64,000 nt of DNA from Bacteroidota bacterium (lineage in GTDB: Bacteria; Bacteroidota; Bacteroidia; Chitinophagales; Chitinophagaceae): NCBI GenBank assembly GCA_018267625.1, contig JAFDYC010000099.1, positions 1-64,000 on the forward strand, read 5' to 3'. A program made the translations under genes and the position numbers. Below, in pieces: positions 18,101 to 26,272 of the stretch. The notes beneath the pieces were generated by a model that ran no database searches, was not told the DNA's origin, and saw nothing but the letters and a program-made list of their open reading frames with translations. Position 1 is the stretch's first letter. Each line of letters starts with the position of its first letter.

Positions 18101-20429
18101 CATCTAGGGCTGCCTCCAACAGGTTGTTGCCATTGCGAGCAACCGCAGCGCCCGTTACAGGGTCTTGTTGCAGGATGACGCAAAGCAGCTTGTAGCCGGG
18201 CACATCAGCTACGTAGTCGCGGATCCTACCGAGAATATATTCTTTGGCCTCGTTGAGCTGGTCTTCGGCCCACTCTAAAGCACCTTCTGCAAAATCACTA
18301 GCAGCATCATACGCATCCCCTACTGCATCACTGGCAGCATCCCATGCATCTCCCAAAATGTTTCGCTGGACCAGACCGGGCGGGCCTTTATTTGCCTCGA
18401 TTTGTTTCCCTTGCAATTCATACCCGTCAAGGCTTTGAGCATGAGATAACGAAGCAGGAATAAGAAGGGAGGAAGCTTTATTTGCCTGCCTGTTGAGAGC
18501 GTTATTTGCTTGGGTGGATGCAGCAAAATCGGATTGCGGTTCAAGGATTCCGATTCTTTCAAAAGAAGAACCTTCTGTTTCCTGAATCTGCTCCTCTTCC
18601 TGCATCTGCTCCTCTTTTCGTTGCCCACTTTGTTCTTGGCCTACTCTTGTTTGAATTTCTGCATGACGATGCAGTACTCCTGTAGCACGCACACCCCATG
18701 TACTCAGTTCTGGCTTGGCCTGGATTTCTGAATTTCTATCTGATGAATTCGGTTCATCAATTAAAGGTTCCCCTCCTTCATCTTCAAGGCTTGCATCTAT
18801 ATGAAACAGTTTTTTACGGAGCTCATTCAGGGAAAGTGGGCGCTGTGATTCTGCCTGAGTTTCGCCTGAAGAAAGGGGCCCGTCTTTGAGCATGAGCGGG
18901 TCGAAGAATGCCGTCCAATCAGAGAGTGGATGGTCGCGGGTTTGTACCTGGCCACCCAGGTTATCTTCCCCAGCCGTGTTGCCATTGACGGTCGTGACCG
19001 TGTTGCCACTAGTTTTTTCAACGATGGCGAAGTGCGAGTAATTCTGGCGATAAGCGATGTCACCCACCTGCGGGATGTGGCCAGGCAGGTAGGCAGCGTC
19101 TGCAGTGACAACCCTGCCACCCAATTGCCAGGGTTTCATCGGAACTCCGGCTTTGTGTAAAGCCCAAAAAACAAAAATGCCACACCAACTGGGCATTGCA
19201 TCCCGCACATAAGGCCCATGCCGCTCTACTGAAGGATGCGCTGGTGGTAGGGCTCCGGATATTTCCCTCTTCTTCTTTATGTCCTGTTCGGACACTGCGC
19301 CTTGTTTATAGTTGCCTCCGGCACTAAGCACATTTTCGGGGCCCAATGTGGTTTTGAAATAATCAACCAGATGCTTCCAGCCCGTCCGGTTTCCATCAGG
19401 TCCTTCTTTATTGGCATTCACCTGCCCTGATTCTGCTTTTGCTTTTTCTACTGCTTGGCTTAGTTGCGGTGGTGCAGGTCGCTCTGTGGCAGCACGATTA
19501 ATGTAGTTCTGCGCAAAGAGGCATTGAGTCTTCGGGTTGATTCCTAGGCCATGATGCGCTATTGATGGACTAGCTCCTTGCTGGATTGTGTGTGTTAATT
19601 CATGGGCCAAAAGATGGCGGCCCGAAGCACTATCCGGTGCATATTTTCCTGAATTGAAATAGACATCACGACCATGCGCGAAAGCATGAGCATGTATATC
19701 ACTACTCAGCGCCACGGCATCACTACCGGTGTGAATACGCACATGGCTAAAGTCGGCACCCATGCGACTTTCCATAAATCCCCGGGTTTCCAAACTAATG
19801 GGCATACCGGAACCTTTCGTGCCTTGCAATCGTTCTTCGAATGAATCTTGAGGTACAGGCGGGGCCCTGCCATTTCGCTGAATTAGGTTCCCCTGAGATG
19901 CCCTGCCGGAAAATTTTCTATCCAGGGAAAAGCTTGAATCAAAACCCAAGCTTTCCACAATTCCTGTTGTATCAGATAGCGACTCAGCACGGCGCATCAA
20001 CTTTGCCTGAAGCTGCTCCTCAGCCTCACAGGAAGAACACATGCGCATCAAGGGAGGCGATTGAAAAGTAATGTCTTCATCATCTTCCTTACGCTGCAGC
20101 TCTTGTTTCTTTTCATCGGCAGCGATAATGGGAATTTCTGCAGCATTAGGCAACCTCATAAGAGGTGTCTCCTTTTCAAGGTGCTGCTGAGTATGAATTC
20201 CGGAAGGCTCCGGCATACGCATTACTTGATCGGCAACGAAATCAGCTTCCTGCTCTTGCGGGTCGCCCGGCTGCGAGACCTGGAGCTTAGATTGAATCTT
20301 GGCAGTACGAAAAAAAGTTGGGGAATCCTGAGCGCCCAAAAATCCCTGATCTTCTACCTTCCGGAAGAAGCTGCCCGCCTGGGCTTGTTGCCGGACGGTG
20401 GTGCTTGGGGATACTTTTTCAGCAGTCAC
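15165..20429 (-). CDS. Giant DUF4157 (eCIS core) protein with amidase-like domain and helical repeats, putative cargo/toxin
   Basis: The 1754-residue protein starts at GTG 20429. The leader (1-200) has FFRK (21-24), FF (39-40), IQSK, an EQEADFVADQVM segment and CSSCE (131-135). The DUF4157 domain (207-285) has FSHVRIHTG and HELTH (276-280). Residues 345-510 look like a CHAP or NlpC/P60-type papain-fold amidase: SWCGIFVFWALHKAGVP (Cys416), YSHFAIVEKTSG (His466), VTTVNGNT (Asn482). Residues 690-1150 hold three ~142-residue amphipathic helical repeats marked by GYKLL...QDPVTG, RLYPFL...FDPITNEQVPRNG and RGYFLI...RDPFTNVPVP. Residues 1150-1450 are further long helices. The C-terminal ~200 residues contain ESEHVLPFATG (about 1567-1577) and DNQQTTIMIYYGAARIKT, a domain I cannot name. 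A peptidoglycan- or amide-cleaving cargo with a membrane-active region is possible (inference). It sits directly after the tape measure gene. Confidence 0.88.
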   Translation of the reverse strand: MTAEKVSPSTTVRQQAQAGSFFRKVEDQGFLGAQDSPTFFRTAKIQSKLQVSQPGDPQEQEADFVADQVMRMPEPSGIHTQQHLEKETPLMRLPNAAEIPIIAADEKKQELQRKEDDEDITFQSPPLMRMCSSCEAEEQLQAKLMRRAESLSDTTGIVESLGFDSSFSLDRKFSGRASQGNLIQRNGRAPPVPQDSFEERLQGTKGSGMPISLETRGFMESRMGADFSHVRIHTGSDAVALSSDIHAHAFAHGRDVYFNSGKYAPDSASGRHLLAHELTHTIQQGASPSIAHHGLGINPKTQCLFAQNYINRAATERPAPPQLSQAVEKAKAESGQVNANKEGPDGNRTGWKHLVDYFKTTLGPENVLSAGGNYKQGAVSEQDIKKKREISGALPPAHPSVERHGPYVRDAMPSWCGIFVFWALHKAGVPMKPWQLGGRVVTADAAYLPGHIPQVGDIAYRQNYSHFAIVEKTSGNTVTTVNGNTAGEDNLGGQVQTRDHPLSDWTAFFDPLMLKDGPLSSGETQAESQRPLSLNELRKKLFHIDASLEDEGGEPLIDEPNSSDRNSEIQAKPELSTWGVRATGVLHRHAEIQTRVGQEQSGQRKEEQMQEEEQIQETEGSSFERIGILEPQSDFAASTQANNALNRQANKASSLLIPASLSHAQSLDGYELQGKQIEANKGPPGLVQRNILGDAWDAASDAVGDAYDAASDFAEGALEWAEDQLNEAKEYILGRIRDYVADVPGYKLLCVILQQDPVTGAAVARNGNNLLEAALDVIPVMGAGIRTLLIRTGTWEEAAGFVEGRVDDFVSLVSNIGDRVVQFIDGLGIADIRHPVTVLENFYNLVRGIIEDVVGFVCRSAQAFVDMVKRVVITQVAAFVKQHIPRLYPFLRVAFGFDPITNEQVPRNGTNILNALFAVTDEGEEQKRQLIETGAFQRVAAWIDQGISVFTNLYQAIRSGFSLIWDVISVDSLLHPVETFERIYNHFATPVAAVFRWIANTALFIIQAIKDALLSRLSNWAKGQRGYFLITLLIGRDPFTNVPVPFSVENVIHAFMSLMEGGEEQFQQMKESGAIDRTTNRIHAAVRRLGFTVEYILGLFTGLWRNLHLGDLANPFALFRRVYQTFAQPVRRLIAFVVEIVKIVVEVILQIMQFPVDLVGNIIARAMEAWDRIKSDPIGFLKNLIRAIQQGFVQFFDHIVNHLLRGLTGWLMAEMRDSGLPVLEDFSLRGIISWILQVLGVGMEAIWQKLAQHPRIGPEKVARIRGMMGRLEGIWTFINDVQERGISTLWDKIQEQLSNLWDTVLDAVKNWVMEQIISRITARLLSMLDPTGIMAVINGAIAFYRAVQSFLRYLRQLLEVVNSFVQGVADIAAGNVATAANYLESTMSRAMPIVIGFLANQVGLSGIGRRIGEMIGRVRELVDRAITWLVNKAVDTGYALFERLLAMGHGRQSEEGGTASLNSVKQELHSKERSYLTNGAIHQDEAQLVADDVARRNRTQVRAIRVVDGGSKWNYDIIQRETEDGAPKDTTGGCFDPGTAPATIGNITRHGSQGSSMRTGEQLHWLESEHVLPFATGRSIWQALALFLPERGWPEDNQQTTIMIYYGAARIKTPMDNQVSAAINAATPDVSEELNRRRASLEEQRRGTRGRNNEEGQDMTVAREILHSILTPVQQAKEQAVVRTNAAITQEHARVEQGCTKTNGQRRGEVNPMPTQDAVERAANQQYEDVLGLVTNELLAAEQRRQRMAARGLI

Positions 20430-20460
20430 AAGTGTCTTGTTTGCTTTTTTATTGACAATA

Positions 20461-21897
20461 TCAAGCAGCCCAGTCCACAGAAATCCAGGCTTTCATCCAG
20501 GGTAGCTTGATGATGCCGATGCTCCAGGGCAGCCGGTCGAGGAGGATATCATGTGCCTGACGTTGTACACAGAGCCTCCATTCATTTCCTGTAAAATGAA
20601 GTTTGCCTTCTCTTTGCAGGAAGTTGAACCTAAGGCCATCAGGAGATGTGTTTTTCAAAGCACTCCAATTCACGATGACCGAGTGAAGCAGTGCTTCCGA
20701 TTCCTGAAGTTCCCTTTCCGTCCATTCAATTTTTGACTGGATGCTTTGAGACAAGGGAATACCGCAAAGGATTTTTTCCAGAACGAACCCATGCTCAAAG
20801 GATGGTTCTTCTTCTGCTGCTCCCAGGTAAAGAAAATGCAGCAGCCTTGCGGCTCTTGAAGGCTCAATGAGCTGATTATCTTTTGCCAGCCCCAGGTTGA
20901 AAAAGAAGGTAGGAAGGAACGGTGCCGGCAACACCAGGCCTGCATTGGCAATCAAGATGCGAGCATCTGTCAGCGGTAATTCCGGCAACTTATCCCATGC
21001 CGGTTCCTGTTCCTGTAGCTTAGAATCAGAAACGTCATTTATCGAAATATTTCCCTTCGGGGGAAGTTCTGTTTCCTGATTGCCTTTGATGCGAAAAGCA
21101 ATTCGTAAGACTTCTAAGGGCAGCTGATCAATTTCAATCTCAGAGAATGGGCCGATTGATTGTTCCAGTGCCGATGCATACATTTCTAAGCATTCAGGCT
21201 GACTCATGCTCGTTGAACGTTCAGACAGGAGCAATCGTTCCAGTATCATTCTTCTGGGCTCGGGCCATTGAGAAAAATGCCTGGATCCTGGAATCAGGCA
21301 TTGCATCCACTTTGCGAGGCTATCAAAAATTTCCGGCCAACTAGCCGATTCAGAAGGAATAATGTGTTCCAGCAGAGCATCCCAAACTTCTACTTCAGTC
21401 AAGGCCAGGAAACGTTGAAGGGCGTCACTTTGATGCAGGATGATTTGAAGTTTTGGACTGAATACTAATGGAGCCTCCTGAAACAAGAGTTTCTGAATCG
21501 CTTCGCGAAAAGCAGTATCATCTTTTTCAATTGCCCACCAGGGCAGATAGCCTTGTAAGAGGTAATGAAGTAAGGAATCGAAGAGGCTGCCACTCAGGCT
21601 TTGTTCTATTCGTTTGCTCAGATGTTGGCGCAACTGCAACTCCACTTGCTCAAGGATGGTACGTGTCAAATATTCCTGCAAATCGTTGGTTTCGTTAGCA
21701 CGTATATCCACCGAAATCTTTTCGATACGCAACACCATTCCGGAATCGTCATAGCGGTCAAAGAGCTGGGAAAGCTCTGTAGGAAGCGACTCGGAGCACA
21801 ACCTCTGTACCATGTTGCGCATCTTCATCGGGTCGGTTACTCGTTGGCAATTCAGCCGTACTTGCTGATGAGCGATTATGTGTGTAGGCTGTGGCAT
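20461..21897 (-). CDS. Contractile injection system tape measure protein (Afp14-like)
   Basis: The 478-residue protein matches the CIS tape measure family at both ends. The N-terminus reads HIIAHQQVRLNCQ...LPTELSQLFDRYDDSGMVLRIEKISVDI, with the family pattern of a basic strand, a helix and a VLRI(D/E)xxxxDI strand. The C-terminus reads WRLCVQRQAHDILLDRLPWSIGIIKLPWM, which is the family hallmark (DxLLDRLPW..x..KLPWM). The middle is helical and variable. In Afp-like particles this protein sets the tube length and lies in the lumen. The start codon follows the stop of the 1440-residue gene after one base, so the two are translationally linked. Confidence 0.92.
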   Translation of the reverse strand: MPQPTHIIAHQQVRLNCQRVTDPMKMRNMVQRLCSESLPTELSQLFDRYDDSGMVLRIEKISVDIRANETNDLQEYLTRTILEQVELQLRQHLSKRIEQSLSGSLFDSLLHYLLQGYLPWWAIEKDDTAFREAIQKLLFQEAPLVFSPKLQIILHQSDALQRFLALTEVEVWDALLEHIIPSESASWPEIFDSLAKWMQCLIPGSRHFSQWPEPRRMILERLLLSERSTSMSQPECLEMYASALEQSIGPFSEIEIDQLPLEVLRIAFRIKGNQETELPPKGNISINDVSDSKLQEQEPAWDKLPELPLTDARILIANAGLVLPAPFLPTFFFNLGLAKDNQLIEPSRAARLLHFLYLGAAEEEPSFEHGFVLEKILCGIPLSQSIQSKIEWTERELQESEALLHSVIVNWSALKNTSPDGLRFNFLQREGKLHFTGNEWRLCVQRQAHDILLDRLPWSIGIIKLPWMKAWISVDWAA

Positions 21898-21898
21898 A

Positions 21899-24800
21899 TC
21901 ACTTCACATAAGCAGACAACATATTAATAAGCTGCACCAGCAGATTAAGGTAATTCGGCTTCGTCTGGTCTTCATTATTCTTCTTTATTCTGACAGTCTC
22001 CGTTTTGAGGTCGGCAATCAGGAATTGAAGCTGGGACAAATCATCCTTGTTCATTTTCGCTGCAGCGTTTGCCCAGGATTTCATCTTTCCCCCTAGGTCA
22101 TTGAACAATTCGAGCATTTTTCCAGATTCGTCTTTCTGAATACACAGGATGTACATAGCCAGCTCCTGCAATACCCTCCAGGCAGCAAGTGCTATCTGGC
22201 GGATGTCACTTTCGAGAATCAAATTATTGAGCGCCGTAAACCAATCGTTGAGTAAAGCTTCTGCCTTGGAGTCCTCAAAAAACATGATTTGGTCTGCGTT
22301 TGACATGCCTAGGATGCCCGGTAGCTTCTGGAAATACTCATCCATTCCTTTGAAATCCTGGAAGAGATTCCGAAAGGTTTTGAATTGAGCAGGATTTACT
22401 TGAACAAGCCCCGAATACAAAGCCAGAATATCATCCAATGGGCCGCAATTCTTTTGGACTACCGGTGGCTTTTCTTCAATGACCACTTGCTGAGTCGCGG
22501 AGCTGTTGCAAGGGCCATTCGTAACCGAAAGCTTCACCGGATAAACTCCCGCCTTTTCAAAACTGTGTATGACCTGGGCGCCCTCAGCCTCCGAGCCATC
22601 ATTAAAGTTCCAGATATAGCTAGCGTCAAAGCCATTTTCAGCAATAAACAGACGAACATTTGGGCCAGCAGTAACAACTGGTTTGACCGTAAACTTCGCG
22701 CTGGGTGTTTGGGTCAGAACTACGGTCTGTTGCACGGTTTGCCCACCCACCGAATAGCTGAGGATTACATTTTTAGAAGTCTGGTTTTTTTCTATGGCTA
22801 CGGCTGCAGGAAGGAAGACATCAACACCCGATTCCGGATCTGTAATTACCCCCTCTCCTGTAAGCTTTCCACCAGCAGGAGACACTGCAATTGGATAATT
22901 TTTTTTGTCTAAAGAGCAAAACTGAGTTGGTGTGATATTGATGCTTGCCTTGGAAACCAGAATTACCTGTTCTGCTTTTGCCGAACACGGCCCATTCAGC
23001 GATTGTAAGGTCACCGTATAACTGCCATCTTGTTGATAGAAATGGGTGACCACATCGCCACTTGCTGTAGTACCATCACCAAAATCCCAGGTCAAAGAAG
23101 CTGCATTTTTGCTGCTGCTATCGAAAAGAAACACATTGTATGCAGTACCCGGCTGGATAGCAAACGAGGCTTGTGGCTTTGCAAATACCGTAACGCTTAC
23201 AGACGCACTTTGTTCGCCCACTTTGTACGTCAGGGTAACGACCCTATTCAGTGCATCTTCTGGAATCAAAACGGATGATGGATTAAAAACGAAACCATCA
23301 TTTCCCGAGTTTATTCCTTCGCCGCTGAGCACACCGCCGGCAGGCGAAACAGTAACCGGATAGGTGGCTTTATCATCGTTGCAGAAGGCATTCACCTTTA
23401 TGCTGATGGCAGGCTGCTCTTCATCCTTTTGCTCATTGACGATGTAGTGCACCGGCGGGCAATCGGAGCAGCACATGTAGGGCAGATAAAAATCGGCAAT
23501 CACTACCCGATCCGGGAATTGAGCGGTGAGTTCATCTAAGCTCTGACGGGTAATCAGGTCTTTGAAAAAAAGCTTGTCAATAATGCTCATTTGTTTTACT
23601 GAAAGCGAAGCACGAAGCTTGGCTACCGGAATACGCCGGATAGCATCCGATACTTGTTTCGAACGTGAGCCCAGATTCAATTCCGTAGCGGATGAATTTT
23701 CGATCGTTTCTTTCTGAGAAGTGGATCCGGCAGTTTGGGGGTTTATCGTTGCTTCTTTTGCCTGCATGGCTTTCTTCAGCAATTCTTTTTCATCCAGTGC
23801 TACATCCTCTTTCAGATTTGTGACCACTGACCTCTTTTGGGTATTTAAAAAAATATTGGTTGCAGTAGCCTTGCGCACCCGCTGACGTTCGTGATAGACC
23901 AGGATAAACGTTCCTCCCATTGGGACGCCTGCCTTGTGTTGAAAGCCTGGGTGCAGCCTGGCATAAAAGCCAAACTTCTGCAGCATGGAGAGATAAATCC
24001 AGCGAAGCTTATAGTCATTATAAAGCGCGATGAACGTTGCGTCTTTACAGGCATACAGTAAGGAATCCAGATGGTCAATGATGTCTTCGCTCACGGCCAG
24101 ATTGAGTTCGTTATCATTTCCGGCGGATGCTGCAGCGGCGGCTTGTTGCAGTTTTTTTACGGCAAGAGCTACCGCCATCAAATCTGAATAACGGTCGGTG
24201 AAGCCGGCAATGCTGAAGCCAGAAAGCGAAGTAGGTAGCACCTCAGAAAGCTTCTCTATGTAATAAAGGAGCGCAAAGCCTAAAATCAATGCGGTGTTGT
24301 CGGCAACAGCAGCCTTCAAGCCTCCAAAACCTTTGTTGATGGAAGTGCTACTTAAAAATTGCTCGGGTTGGATGTATTGTGCGGGCAGTGTTTTGTAGAA
24401 GGCTTCAAAGGCAGCACCGAGGCTGTTGCTTCGGAATTTGAAATCCGGGTCGCAAGTCCGGAGCAAGGGTACTTCCGGGGTTATCAGTGTAGGCTCCTTA
24501 TCCGTTCCGGCCGGGAAATCATAGTAGTATTTCATCTCCTTGCAGAGCTGGCAAATCAGGCCACGCGCCATCGTATCATACAGGGCTTCTAGATCCTGGA
24601 AATGGCAATTCAATTCCGGGTCGTCTTGTACATTTTCGCGAAGTGCTGTCTTGGAAGTGCCTCCTGAAATAGCAGCCATTTGCTCCCGGAGATTGACCAC
24701 ATCTGCACTCAATGCAACTACATCAAAAGGCAGGCGATTTGCATCCTTTATCTGATTGATGGTAGCTAATGCATCCGTATAACGGTGTCCTACGTGCCCT

Positions 24801-26221
24801 TCTATCCGGAGGAAATTATATGGCTCCAGGTCGAATTGTAAGGGCCGAAGAATCGTTTCATCATTCTGAGCGTAGAGTGCTGCGTGATAGGATAAATTTT
24901 CTGTTTCAGTTCCCTGGATGGTGCGGCATCGGTTCCAGTAATCAAGCAATCGTTGTGTGCCGCCCATCACATTGTAGTAAAATGGAATCGCCTTTTCTGA
25001 AAGCGAAACGTCACCCAGCCTGCTCGGAGTAATATGAATAGGAGAACGGGCAATGTCTCTGTTCAAAGCGGAGGCTGCATTCAGGCGATTGAACGAAGCA
25101 TCTGTGCTGCCCGGCACGCTGAATCGTTTCAGCAATAGCACCAGGCGTGTGAACAAGGAACGTAATGCACCGATGAGATCTCCATGACAACATAAGGCCG
25201 GCGAAGGGATAAAACCTTGCCTCAGTTCGCTGCGCATCGGATCCTGTGCCTTGTTAACAAGCCCTAATAACAGATGTCGGGGAAACAGGTTTTCATCCGG
25301 GCAGCAAAGGCTGAGTAATTCCATCCCCGCTTTGCGCAGCTCATTGTACGCAGCCAGCACATCGCTGAACAGGTCGTAGTAGTACTGAATAAAGAGTAAC
25401 TGCGATGAACTGATATTGCCATTGTTGATAAAAGCAAAATCATCCGCAAGATTCGCAAAAGGATTATCCGGGAATGATTCCTGAACAATAGGTCGTAAGC
25501 GTAGATAACATGCAGATAGATTTTTTTCTAGCTGCTTCAGGAATTGGGCATCCATCACCTTCTGGAAGCCTGCCAACACATCACCACAGTCAAACAAATC
25601 TTCGGCAGGAACATGATGGCGGGGCATTTTCAATTCGGGCAATTTTTTCCAAGCCTGGTTCATGCTTTTCCCTGCCAGGCCACCACTCAGGTACAGGGCA
25701 TCTTTCCGGTTCACCAACAAGGGACGCAATGACAGCGTGATGGTTCTGCCTTTATCATCGCAACTTTCCGGGTTGCAATTCTTAGCATCCTCGCGCAGCA
25801 GCTCTACAAAAAGGAGTGCTACCTTATCAGCGAGATATGCTGCACTGAGTTTTGTCAGCCCTTCTTCTGAAGAATTCGCTTTCAGTTCATCAATCGGAAA
25901 ACGTTGAGCGCCGCCGCTGTAAAAGAGTTCATACACCTGCTCGCGTGCAACATCGTAAGCCTTATAGTTTTGAAAGCTCTTTTCATCCCAGCGAACCAGA
26001 TAGCCCTGCGACGTGATACCACAACCCTTGGAAAGGGTTATTTCAGTGCCATCGTCAAGCACCTGCAGCTCCAGTCCGCAGACGATGCCTATGCCCATGA
26101 GGTTGATACGGGCGCCCCGTTCCTGCACATCGAGGAAATGGAAGAGTTCGTTGAGATGCGAAGCCGTCAGTAACTGGTCGGCAACAAACTCAGGATAGCT
26201 GATTGGTTGTTCGGGAATCAT
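21899..26221 (-). CDS. Large eCIS-associated PKD-domain protein in the tail-fibre position
   Basis: The 1440-residue protein begins ISYPEFVADQLLTASHLNELFHFLDVQERGARINLMGIGIVCGLEL, a pattern seen in large Bacteroidota eCIS proteins. The next ~850 residues are mostly helical with no named domain. A Cys cluster (MCCSDCPP) lies near residue 917. Two tandem units of about 165 residues follow; each has an FCxxDKxxYPxxVSPAGGxLxGEG module and then a PKD domain (WDFGDGTTASGD near 1043, WNFNDGSEAEG near 1205). The last ~180 residues are helical. It lacks a signal peptide, as expected for a cytoplasmically assembled particle. In Afp the gene between Afp12 and the tape measure protein is the tail fibre, so this protein may be the receptor-binding or baseplate-appendage subunit (inference). 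Confidence 0.78.
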   Translation of the reverse strand: MIPEQPISYPEFVADQLLTASHLNELFHFLDVQERGARINLMGIGIVCGLELQVLDDGTEITLSKGCGITSQGYLVRWDEKSFQNYKAYDVAREQVYELFYSGGAQRFPIDELKANSSEEGLTKLSAAYLADKVALLFVELLREDAKNCNPESCDDKGRTITLSLRPLLVNRKDALYLSGGLAGKSMNQAWKKLPELKMPRHHVPAEDLFDCGDVLAGFQKVMDAQFLKQLEKNLSACYLRLRPIVQESFPDNPFANLADDFAFINNGNISSSQLLFIQYYYDLFSDVLAAYNELRKAGMELLSLCCPDENLFPRHLLLGLVNKAQDPMRSELRQGFIPSPALCCHGDLIGALRSLFTRLVLLLKRFSVPGSTDASFNRLNAASALNRDIARSPIHITPSRLGDVSLSEKAIPFYYNVMGGTQRLLDYWNRCRTIQGTETENLSYHAALYAQNDETILRPLQFDLEPYNFLRIEGHVGHRYTDALATINQIKDANRLPFDVVALSADVVNLREQMAAISGGTSKTALRENVQDDPELNCHFQDLEALYDTMARGLICQLCKEMKYYYDFPAGTDKEPTLITPEVPLLRTCDPDFKFRSNSLGAAFEAFYKTLPAQYIQPEQFLSSTSINKGFGGLKAAVADNTALILGFALLYYIEKLSEVLPTSLSGFSIAGFTDRYSDLMAVALAVKKLQQAAAAASAGNDNELNLAVSEDIIDHLDSLLYACKDATFIALYNDYKLRWIYLSMLQKFGFYARLHPGFQHKAGVPMGGTFILVYHERQRVRKATATNIFLNTQKRSVVTNLKEDVALDEKELLKKAMQAKEATINPQTAGSTSQKETIENSSATELNLGSRSKQVSDAIRRIPVAKLRASLSVKQMSIIDKLFFKDLITRQSLDELTAQFPDRVVIADFYLPYMCCSDCPPVHYIVNEQKDEEQPAISIKVNAFCNDDKATYPVTVSPAGGVLSGEGINSGNDGFVFNPSSVLIPEDALNRVVTLTYKVGEQSASVSVTVFAKPQASFAIQPGTAYNVFLFDSSSKNAASLTWDFGDGTTASGDVVTHFYQQDGSYTVTLQSLNGPCSAKAEQVILVSKASINITPTQFCSLDKKNYPIAVSPAGGKLTGEGVITDPESGVDVFLPAAVAIEKNQTSKNVILSYSVGGQTVQQTVVLTQTPSAKFTVKPVVTAGPNVRLFIAENGFDASYIWNFNDGSEAEGAQVIHSFEKAGVYPVKLSVTNGPCNSSATQQVVIEEKPPVVQKNCGPLDDILALYSGLVQVNPAQFKTFRNLFQDFKGMDEYFQKLPGILGMSNADQIMFFEDSKAEALLNDWFTALNNLILESDIRQIALAAWRVLQELAMYILCIQKDESGKMLELFNDLGGKMKSWANAAAKMNKDDLSQLQFLIADLKTETVRIKKNNEDQTKPNYLNLLVQLINMLSAYVK

Positions 26222-26272
26222 AACGGTCGGGTTTGGCGTTAGGTAATGTGCAGGTACTTCAAGCTTCCTGCA

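Noticed and set aside
22385..22912. Plus-strand frame of 175 codons antisense to the PKD protein gene
   Set aside because: It is a shadow of a well-supported gene without domain similarity or promoter.
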